Position numbers and translations under genes: made by a program. Shown here in pieces: positions 17,801-20,809 of a stretch of DNA of 64,000 nucleotides. Location: positions 1 to 64,000 of the forward strand of contig NZ_JBHSMT010000012.1 in assembly GCF_042654985.1 (NCBI RefSeq), read 5' to 3'. Numbering within the stretch: position 1 is the stretch's first letter; every line of letters starts with the position of its first letter. Source of the stretch: Paraherbaspirillum soli. GTDB lineage: Bacteria; Pseudomonadota; Gammaproteobacteria; Burkholderiales; Burkholderiaceae_D. The notes under the pieces were generated by a model that saw only the letters and a list, made by a program, of their open reading frames with translations, was not told where the DNA came from and did no database searches.

Positions 17801-18929
17801 CCACATGCTGCAGACCGTCTTGCACGCTCGCCACATTGCCGTCGGCGTTATAGGTATATGTCAACGTCTGGCTGACGCCGTTGACTGCCGGTCCGCTGCT
17901 GGCGATCAGGTGGCCTTGGGCGTCGTAGCTCAACACGCTCTTGGCGCCGAGCGGATCGGTGATGGTGGTCTTGCGCGCGACCGTGTCGTAGTCGAGCCGG
18001 GTGCTGCGCAGATTGCCTTGATCGTCGGCCTGATCGACGCGGATCACGCGGTAGTTGCCGCCGATGTTTTGATAGGCGAACGCGGTGCGGCTGCCATCGC
18101 TCTGGCTGATCGTGGCGATCCGCTGGCTGCTGCCGTCGTAGGTATAGCTGGTCTGGAAAGTATTGCCGTCGGCGATGCTGTTGTCGTCCGGGCTCAGGTC
18201 GAGCGTGACCTGGCTCAGCCGGCCTTGCGCATCGTAGGCGTAATAGGTGCGGGTCGCCGTCGCGCTGCCGCCACTGCCGGCTGCCGCGGCGGTGACCGTA
18301 TGCACTTGCGTCAGCAAGGTGCCGCTGTAATCGAAATTGGTGGTGTCGCCGTCGGCTGCCTTGATTTGCGCCAGCAAGCCGGCCGCGGTGTAGCTATAGC
18401 TGACGGTGTTGCCGTCGGGATCGCGCAGCGCGCTGATGCGGCCGCCGTCGCTGTCGGCATAGGTCTCTGTGGCCTGGCTGCTGCCGTTGGTCCAGCCCCA
18501 CGCATGGTCGGCCGCCGAATACGCCAGCGTGTTGCGCGCGCCGGCGCCGTCGCTCGACACATACAGTCCGCGGCTGGCGTTGTAGTTGTACACCGTTTGC
18601 GAGCCGTCCCAGTCGATCCGCGTCACGCTGCTGCCCGCCGTCCCCAGCGTACCGACCACCGGCAGCAGCCGGCGCACACCGCCGGCCTGCCAGCTGCCGC
18701 CGCTCAGTTCGCCCAAGCTGTTGTAGGTCCGGTGCAGGCTGGCGTCGGGACCGCGCCCCATCAGCAATTCGTCACGGCGGTCGATAAACAGGTTGCCGCT
18801 GGCGGCGTTCACATACATTTGGTCGCCGGCCCGGCCCAGCGCCGCATCGCCGATCTGCCCCTGACTGCCCAAGCGCCGCGTCGAACCCGTTTGCACTCCC
18901 AAGCCATTGCCTGTAAACACCGCCACCAT
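2880..18929 (-). CDS. Giant Rhs/YD-repeat protein with C-terminal WHH nuclease-like toxin
   Basis: 5349 aa, several times the usual Rhs length (about 1400-1700 aa), in one unbroken frame. Start ATG at 18929 with GGAG just upstream. Layout: N-terminal DUF6531-like start (ASGNLFIDRRDELLMGRGPD near residue 45-65); long blocks of YD repeats such as YRYDADNQLTQTIRYA; a carbohydrate-binding-like insert near 1494-1650; two tandem beta-sandwich-like modules near 2075-2465; a non-repeat central region near 3300-3910 with Ig-like segments; more YD repeats; a LysM domain near 4620-4675 (YTVKSGDTLASIARATWGD); a hydrophobic Gly/Ala-rich segment near 4715-4800; and a C-terminal tip. The tip has VWHHVDDF near 5300 and ELVERGAHNATIPHRGS, the WHH variant of the HNH/EndoVII nuclease fold. 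No PAAR domain, no signal peptide and no canonical DPxG cleavage motif before the tip are visible. The export route is unproven; the T6SS next door is a candidate. Confidence 0.9.
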   Translation of the reverse strand: MVAVFTGNGLGVQTGSTRRLGSQGQIGDAALGRAGDQMYVNAASGNLFIDRRDELLMGRGPDASLHRTYNSLGELSGGSWQAGGVRRLLPVVGTLGTAGSSVTRIDWDGSQTVYNYNASRGLYVSSDGAGARNTLAYSAADHAWGWTNGSSQATETYADSDGGRISALRDPDGNTVSYSYTAAGLLAQIKAADGDTTNFDYSGTLLTQVHTVTAAAAGSGGSATATRTYYAYDAQGRLSQVTLDLSPDDNSIADGNTFQTSYTYDGSSQRIATISQSDGSRTAFAYQNIGGNYRVIRVDQADDQGNLRSTRLDYDTVARKTTITDPLGAKSVLSYDAQGHLIASSGPAVNGVSQTLTYTYNADGNVASVQDGLQHVVSYTYDANGNLLTQRDQAGDTIQRSYGANNQLLSETVYRQAASGTTAAADGATKRYVYDAQNHLRYAVSGEGRVTEYRYNAAGQQVSVIGYAGAQYDVSALADSSTLGEATLTAWVAALADKSQASRTDTSYDFRGNIAAVTHYAQLLADGSGSSASGDVQRTSYVYDPYGRLLERRAVASDASQVERFSYDGMGRLLSSTDAGGALTLYQIDDAHNRTTVTLANGLTRTSTYNRFGELVGVTEANGSTVLSQTTQVYDAAGRLRQISDNHGPRSYLLYDAAGRKTADISAGGTLTEYRYDADNQLTQTIRYATLVPAATLASLTGADGKPAALTLEQAGVRPAAASTDQREWRLYDSANRLLKVVDAAGAVTDYSYDGTSRLLQTIRRSTTIDLTAFGANPIAANASPAANGADRITRNAYDKDGQLRFVLDGEGYLTEYRYDGAGRNTQTVRYATATSSATQARADWSNVPAVTSANDIVTATVYDARGLVRSRIDGEGYVTDYQYDEAGRLAQSSRGQRWVQGQLTQPGALQRESYRYDADGRLLQSTRTLAGGASESTTLRYDQMGNKLSDTNVERSSAYRYDLQGRLTAALSANGSAALAALGANPDAAKVEAIWQTQGVRYSYDATGLRIGMLDASGNQSRYYYDADGRLTHSINALGEVQETQYDAFGAKTQNIAYGNRLSAAMLAGLNGGLVTQALKDALAQLADPAKDSRSRFDYQANGALSKSTDALGNASSYSYNAFGELTTRQTPIAAGVTALLQTTYDRRGLAVAEVRDAGGLNQSSASQYDAFGRVVASTDANGVSRSRSYDRNGRVVTQTDGLNQVATTSYDAFDNVLSQTDKLGKTTQYSYTAFNRQITMTTPEGVSTVRSYNAHGQQIALQDGNGNSTTYAYDLDGNLLTTTTAAGSLNLTTSHAYDASDRLIQSTDGNGKQVTYSYDAANRLLTRQLDPNGLNLVTSYQYDAKGQQVSSTDASGIVTQIQFDLKGQQVSQIVDPAGLHLTTQYSYDATGHVLSVTNPNGGVTQYVYDALGRRIEQHVDASGLNLTTRTAYDKTGNPVAVTDPNGNVTRYVYDANDRLVFTIDGQGGVSQNFFDANGNLTQVTKYATPIGIALPVGATDGKTLRLSAISQGGFSGAAAVPVDTSKKYVVRARVRQVTGEGSVYLGVTSKDAKGADVYNTTGGTFSYAGAVNVKLTPDMGWQVFEGAISGEYTPSTGVYDPHKFFAGTKAAAPLLLYNYSNANPAASGIVEVDYMQLIDAATGAVLNPNADMRKGTDGWSGAIAAQNSNTDALSVAQVQALLHADAAHDISQFRRYDQDGRLSWSVDGTGGVTHISYDGNGNPIKRIAYANRLNANDMALFNTGALPTPQADAAHDLVTQIAYDAAGRAVYTVDGTGAVVEQRYDGNGNASERIAYATPLATTQPLTLANIAQQLTTLADPSRDQHTLNRYDAANRLIYTANALGYVTQNVYNNAGSIVRRIAYATPLAVPVTAATDLTAVKTDSADRTTNYVYDAGNRQVYAIDALGGVTQRIYDANGNVTRSIRYATPLAAVTGSGGSWTMAQMQAQLQPDAAHDVTINYVFDAANRLSYSIDALGYVTQSTYDANGNLTQSTRYAQAIGVPVASALSAAQVQALLHADASKDVTERKIYDAANRLAYSINAVGYVKQNQYDGAGQIINTIEYARPAGATGTESSGNQLLNGGFSKIGSDGVPQNWSYSDSGAAADAKGVNLSADWSVGQSVYGEQTYYLHQTGIGPANSYQQIAQTIPVSEGRSYSFSAYVGAHRATSEVMLEWYGADGKLIGTTPATAASQDVNQEYVGGSTLYGYKRVVVTGRAPAGAVRANAILRKENTNPGQADSYLFVTRAQFEEVPEGVSAPSAWKLPTGAGPGINQLSNGGFTSIGTDGVPQGWKYLGSGAQADIKGVNLSADWSVGQSVFGEQTYYLRQTGIGPAGSWQEIYQSLPVAEGCSYSFSAYVGAHRATTEVILEWYGADGKPISAVPASDASQDAQQERVGGSKLDSYKRIVTSGKAPPGAVSVLAILRKNNTYAGQADSYLFATRAQFEEVAAGATAPSDWKPATLQPTTPQPVDYRITRNTYDLAGHLTQQTKAAGTSAAATVSYGYDALGNVTSITNERGYTTTQQFDAAGRKIATAVPLNDGADGQTPQFAVTTTQYDAFGNAVKVTDPLGHAGYFYFDQLNRAVLQVDPLGYVTQTSYTGTGKPAQVTRYANAVSGTLSTAMRPTLVASSADASTSLQYDQNDRLTKSIDAEGGYELYGYDSFGNRISVQNKVLGITTSTYDVRGLLLSETLPITARNSAGVLVPVVKRYSYDARGNRTQMIEAVGLPEQRVTHYSYDQADRMLTQSGDPLSIRTVSGWPTVTPTQSWSYDARGNKTAYTDANGQSTRWYYDAADRKVKELSATGTLSTWNYDAASNMISARIYGDPVAAPVNGAPPQAASEVNCRQTDYTYDKNNRQVQSTVNGATFAQRPVGGTNLNIYTGAIVTARQYDALGNVIVDSDGLGNQTLSYYNAVGKKIAQVDAENYLTVWSRDQNDSAVQETRYANKISTPASPSSSLADLLKSVSADGNDRITTYSYDRLNRLLTQSRLNLVTSSLDAKGALSTATATSTVRYAYDGLGNVTEKTEANGEVTDWLFDVMGRQTRVQSAGFTDFQGTLVRPTTDTVYDGLGNVTQSIARGKTNTDDRVTLYTYDAAGRLNSKATQNVDGIVRYARDAVGNVMEEQIYSKKSDGSARLDVNVTHYDAANREVFRQTVWLVSGDPATGVWSAGDTHEIRYNAYGEIVGRGVNGSSAEFAEYDSQGRRWKTNAGDGATKAYLYDANGNATVLIQSAGADLRNMSLAQILAISQAQGASLDPVVQKAIADGGIHMTVSVYDRRNQLVETYQPTMKSAHNMATIEQFLTMQAGSNFTGGNVTMGPTMASVSRGTAPPAAQGSATVNPSGTVSFVFRQLKIVPEVIQQGGTPQKRVPLVAPTLNSFFDIWIPPGLGNGGGNFHVYLDDNLTSGEFGPVTFDGEKVSYFQAHHQWGEPGKTMTVGLYQDIPGGSSKNLTLIARTTFTIPNHNEEGDGSYTDSFGGMAPVRAPIQIKDQPPSTNRLIVMTRPAGSNQPWNLFNATPVPNSAKGGIDSFFCVDWSRWADGSYEYQYVALDPNGLVLNSEAGLFKASLAAPSMFQTPQPIGGSGQAFLTRDGNLNITQQGITANSVRIRYRHVGSSDAWATYIAGPAGIPIVSGGGPLGPAIASSSTPGWFTMPTTGLSGDYEYWAEPYTGANATGTMLNRVKGTFTPGGNASALTSWTEIPENVAFGGQPANSAAMHINYSVRGGASGSATLVWDAMHQQFNWDASSVAPDRLGNYVIDYSYQTSDAGGAIINAAHGALQLGINPAMLSHLNDALPATITFNPPATNATQLVLQYRIAGSKGAYNTLTLPKTWAGNYAWSVDALRPASGSLSLEYAYSLLDANGQPVAVSGGNLRAEGAIEINADRSGAMRQLQWTVTGLNNTAPDIPNTQAAIHRTQTHNAFGDVDSETDGRTHVVSLAYDTMGQLISKQSPETDVTREDGTTVRARPTTNYYYDAASHLVGVRDANGNLNTQRLLAGFGSASDSRIATEFHADSGSKSAGYDIFGNVRTVTDANGVTSNSYDQAGRLIQVTRPTRLPGTPGSQAGAGGDSYTYDTLGRRISHTNALGQRETTDYDADGRVIRTRSFAGSEITYTYAYDQNILGTGGQKVGGWTKVTTYTDGGRNASDSTDYFNHISSHRDFGGHVVTYSYDYAAHLKHQASSAGQNIDFSYYANGYLKSSIDHVLNVQSYYEYDEEGNRTREAYTSGDAPANRINFQVADIQYDELNRVSDFHDPQAHIQYQYDANNNRRRVLSVYDNALDGAATTQDYWYKYDKQNRFVVTMGQLANGSIVLGTSGVQIGYDAAGLRRSAVYADGHTESYSYTSDGYLEDVQINGVLRSRRFNDQLGRVQNYLEYAADGSTVTYSKGSVFDADSRVTQDTVTQSPVGGTSQTRITNYDYRLDVGGGHYTGDDQGVVTHTYRYDPNTFTGIGLGTDTMTSYVWWDEAKQSQIQVFGTDLMNLEARIWGGGRSDFKYDVNGHLQQVNGYDTDGKGNTTSNLPSRTMVYTSDEYGQVLRRNELSSGSLGVAQRYYYLNGQLIGDVSNNGPSNVSYAEELARRDAQQLPSIYRYGKPVASAEFDQNYQPINTSYPGTTASGYTVKSGDTLASIARATWGDANLWYLIADTNNLNAGATLAAGQRLTLPNKVSNAHNSSATFRVYNPGQAIGDTLPTLPPEPAPPPLPGGGGCSNAQIFAIVLAIVVTYITAGAATQYFGNYIAGSAVGGAAGAAASQGMLIAAGEQNGFDWKGVALGAIGGAVTAGVGEYMPMPAGSSAFTQGVIRGAVSSAVTQGVAVATGLQSHFDWRGVAASALASGINASVADSMGEAQYGDERWKYLNGKDISAAERNATFLNDMGATMTRGAVAGLAGGVASGLVRGGGMQRNFPGILQDVVSGTIGSLVTKRVELSQQNASDRVVAASEPDRDSHDDMRQRQVSKAPWTLPADYVESGDAVQNWANAHHLDAPTTSTGVEFMGMNTQSSFRPGSYGDSYDTFRQGVGSDGVFQLKLTHHLSADERLANWQSKTEDFFINHPDAAASAPDSSVRYLAAATYGIRKISNDIAQSVLSVPRVLTSDTMVPGMVNAVLHPMDTANNAFTHLRQMPLQDQLVFGLEAALPFKGGLEAVAGRIPGAGKFLVGELGYDSGVTLNAGGARYGFVGDGVNNTGLFGTQQGSAGGVKFGRLEPDVTNTAEELVSHTRAAEKGYPGVQVTPNGGPTFANSDYLFPVQDGQRNVLNLEMTGSRRLDFRAANEAAGLQDLVPRGADSPSGYVWHHVDDFNPATGTSTLELVERGAHNATIPHRGSVYQWEQLNGVPYKR
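11530..12105 (-). repeat. Tandem duplicated module in the Rhs gene, copy B
   Basis: This copy encodes NQLSNGGFTSIGTDGVPQGW through FATRAQFEEVAAGATAPSDW. It is closely similar to copy A directly upstream at 12,120-12,700, with identical stretches such as GVNLSADWSVGQSV and FSAYVGAHRAT. The fold looks like a carbohydrate-binding-type beta-sandwich (NGGF start, aromatic strands), by inference. Confidence 0.75.
12120..12700 (-). repeat. Tandem duplicated module in the Rhs gene, copy A
   Basis: Encodes NQLLNGGFSKIGSDGVPQNW through FVTRAQFEEVPEGVSAPSAW. Paired with copy B at 11,530-12,105. The duplication interrupts the YD-repeat series and probably arose by unequal recombination. Confidence 0.75.
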
Positions 18930-19271
18930 TGCGCTTCTCCTATTGCATAATCTTTGCCGTTCATTCCGTGAGCGGCCTCTTACGCAACTTGTCTGCGCTT
19001 TTTAGGATTGGTTTAGCGGTTTTTAAAAAATTTTTTATTCGTATTGAAATGTCCGTTTTTTGTCTTTGATTGGCTCGTCGTGCCTCGCGCATCGCTCTGG
19101 GAGTTAGTATTTCCGCCAAGATAATTTTTTGCCATACACCCTTAACTAGATCCGCCCCAGTTGCACCAAGCGCGACACAGGCACACAATCCCCAAAGAGG
19201 CAGCCACTGCAGCCGCCCTCCACCCTTCTTCGGCGCACTCCTCCTGCCTCGGTTTTCACGGAGGTACCAGC
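18930..19271. other. Divergent intergenic region with A/T-rich tract
   Basis: This 342-bp stretch separates the Rhs gene from a divergent small gene. A strongly A/T-rich tract (about 19,010-19,055) stands out against the GC-rich surroundings and may hold the Rhs promoter or a nucleoid-protein site. I could not pick a convincing -35/-10 pair. A minus-strand open frame of 114 codons at 18,961-19,305 has no family resemblance and overlaps the next gene, so I do not call it. Confidence 0.4.
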
Positions 19272-19787
19272 ATGGCACAGCAAGACGATGACATTTTTCT
19301 TCCACACGGCAGGCAAGAAGATTTGTTGAGGCTGACCGTGGCGCCCGAGTGGGTCACTGGTTCGACGCCACTGAATCGGTCAGTGGCGACGCTCGAAATG
19401 AGTCTGACCAATCTCGCCGTCACGGCGCTGAACGTTCCGCTTGCGGTCTTTTATATTCCGGTCGGCGTGAAACAGGACGACCTGTCGACCAGCGACGCCA
19501 TGTTGCCGTTCGCTCAGGCAACTGGATGGGTTGCGCAAACTTGCAAGATTCAACCGGTGGGGTATTTTGCGTTCGATTTGATCGCGACGGATCCCGACAA
19601 CGCGGCGCTGGCGCCGGCCGACTCGCTCAACTTCACGTTGCAGGGAGTTGCCGTCGGCGACGCCCCGGGAGTGGCTACGATCCGGTTCGAGGCTTATACC
19701 TCAGAAGGCGAAACGGATGGCGCATGCCTGGTTGAAATCGCCCTGCCGGTTAGGGCGATCTGTGGCGGCAACTATAGTGGGACTTAA
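19272..19787 (+). CDS. Hypothetical protein, 171 aa, divergent from Rhs
   Basis: ATG at 19272 has GGAGG at 19259-19263, an ideal spacing, so the gene is very likely real. I do not recognise the family. The protein begins MAQQDDDIFLPHGRQEDLLR, has no signal peptide or membrane segment, and is rich in short beta-strand-like stretches (VATLEMSLTNLAVTALNVPL, FAFDLIATDP, LNFTLQGVAVGD). It ends EIALPVRAICGGNYSGT. An adhesin-like or beta-sandwich fold is possible, by inference. It is transcribed away from the Rhs gene and its stop overlaps, by 4 bp, the stop of the convergent gene at 19784-20221. Its position between Rhs and the T6SS suggests an accessory role, but nothing in the sequence proves it. 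Confidence 0.7.
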   Translation: MAQQDDDIFLPHGRQEDLLRLTVAPEWVTGSTPLNRSVATLEMSLTNLAVTALNVPLAVFYIPVGVKQDDLSTSDAMLPFAQATGWVAQTCKIQPVGYFAFDLIATDPDNAALAPADSLNFTLQGVAVGDAPGVATIRFEAYTSEGETDGACLVEIALPVRAICGGNYSGT

Positions 19788-20221
19788 TGCGGTTTGAGCA
19801 GCGGCATGCCGCTCTTTTGCTGGAGTTCTGCCAGCTTTTCTTCGGCCTGGCGCGTCATCATGGCGCAGCTGGCGATCACCGTGTGCAGCAGTTGTTCGCT
19901 CTGGGCCAGGCTTAGTCGGGGCGGGAATTCCGGATCGGGACGGACTTGCTGAGGGCCGTTGTTATGGATCACCTTCAAAATGGTTTCCAAGCCCTCGATT
20001 TTGGTCCGCATGGAAACCGCCAGCTTGACCGCCTCTTCCCGGGTCAAGCCCTCGGTTTCGGCGGTCTCCGCCATGCTGATCAAATCCTCGCAAATATCCT
20101 GCGCGGCGACGATCTGTTGGCTGGTTTGGCTCCGGCCTTCGGCCTTGGATGCCGGCGCTTTCGGTTCTTCGGCTTCCGCCGGTGGTTGCTGGGGTTCTTT
20201 GGGCTTGTTGTCGCTAGTCAT
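19784..20221 (-). CDS. Hypothetical protein, 145 aa, Pro/Glu-rich N-terminus
   Basis: The first 45 residues are low-complexity and charged (MTSDNKPKEPQQPPAEAEEP). They are followed by amphipathic helices: QQIVAAQDICEDLISMAETA, LTREEAVKLAVSMRTKIEGL and QSEQLLHTVIASCAMMTRQA. No signal peptide or known motif is seen. It has its own promoter (20303-20331), a relative of the promoters at 279-307 and 43780-43808, and its N-terminus (MTS plus a Pro/Lys-rich stretch) and all-helical build resemble the 114-aa protein at 43189-43533. I infer that the two belong to one group of small regulated proteins. Unlike the others, its short leader lacks a C4-like block. Function unknown. Confidence 0.75.
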   Translation of the reverse strand: MTSDNKPKEPQQPPAEAEEPKAPASKAEGRSQTSQQIVAAQDICEDLISMAETAETEGLTREEAVKLAVSMRTKIEGLETILKVIHNNGPQQVRPDPEFPPRLSLAQSEQLLHTVIASCAMMTRQAEEKLAELQQKSGMPLLKPH

Positions 20222-20302
20222 AGTGGACTCCAGTGGTGGTGGTTAAGCCGCTTCCCGCTTGGGGCAGGAGCGCGGCTGATAACAGGATGTCAGTGACGGG
20301 CG

Positions 20303-20331
20303 ACTATAAACTCTATTGAACTTCATGGCAA
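20303..20331 (-). promoter_or_regulatory. Sigma70 promoter, family copy 3
   Basis: TTGCCA (20331-20326) and TATAGT (20308-20303) with a 17-bp spacer on the minus strand. Shared flanks with the other two copies include AATTGCCATG, ATAG and TTATAGTCGC. Transcription would start about 75 nt before the ATG of the 145-aa gene. The leader contains a GC-rich hairpin (GCCGC...GCGGC) but no C4-like element. Confidence 0.65.
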
Positions 20332-20398
20332 TTCATTGCTATCCAGGCAACAAAAATCAAGCCTGACGCGCCAGAAAGCCATAGAGTCGATAACTTGC

Positions 20399-20767
20399 TT
20401 AGCCGGTGATCTGGATCACGTGTAAAGAAGGCAGTTCCTTACAGCGCAAGTGATAACTCCGGTTGCCGACTTTGAGCGTGATGTGCAGATTGTTGTCCAC
20501 CCCGCGCGCGTCGCCAGTACCACCTGCATGCGGCGCAGCCGACGGCAGCCAGAGCTGGACCCGCATCAATTGCAGCAGGTTGCGGGCCTGAGCGCGTGCG
20601 GTAAAAGCGGCGTTATCGAGCAGGTCGATAATCTCGGCAGGTTTCAGTTTGACGTAGTTGCGCACGTCTGTTGCGTCAGACTGGTATTGGTATTGGCGCC
20701 GGTATTCGGTGTCGTACCGCCTGGAATAACACTGACTTAAAATTTGCTGCTTGACTGCCTCATCCAT
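20399..20767 (-). CDS. Hypothetical protein, 122 aa, downstream of tssH
   Basis: Unrecognised soluble protein that follows tssH on the same strand after 42 bp, so it may be the last gene of the T6SS operon. It begins MDEAVKQQILSQCYSRRYDT, has a helical middle (AEIIDLLDNAAFTARAQARN LLQLM is the clearest helix pair) and ends in a beta-rich stretch (NNLHITLKVGNRSYHLRCKE). There is no signal peptide or membrane segment. A ribosome binding site (GGAGC) precedes the ATG. A cytosolic accessory or adaptor role is possible but not shown. Confidence 0.65.
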   Translation of the reverse strand: MDEAVKQQILSQCYSRRYDTEYRRQYQYQSDATDVRNYVKLKPAEIIDLLDNAAFTARAQARNLLQLMRVQLWLPSAAPHAGGTGDARGVDNNLHITLKVGNRSYHLRCKELPSLHVIQITG

Positions 20768-20809
20768 GGTTCGCTCCTTTGACTCGGTTGAATAACTGCG
20801 TTAGGGCTC

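Noticed and set aside
13887..18950. 1687-codon open frame on the plus strand
   Set aside because: It is the complement of the GC-rich, repetitive Rhs gene. The translated product is Ala/Arg/Gly-rich repeats without any domain, and the Rhs frame on the other strand explains the region fully. The same applies to the other long plus-strand frames at 5391-12857.
18961..19305. 114-codon minus-strand frame between Rhs and the 171-aa gene
   Set aside because: Overlaps the start of the divergent gene, crosses an A/T-rich control region, and has no recognisable feature.
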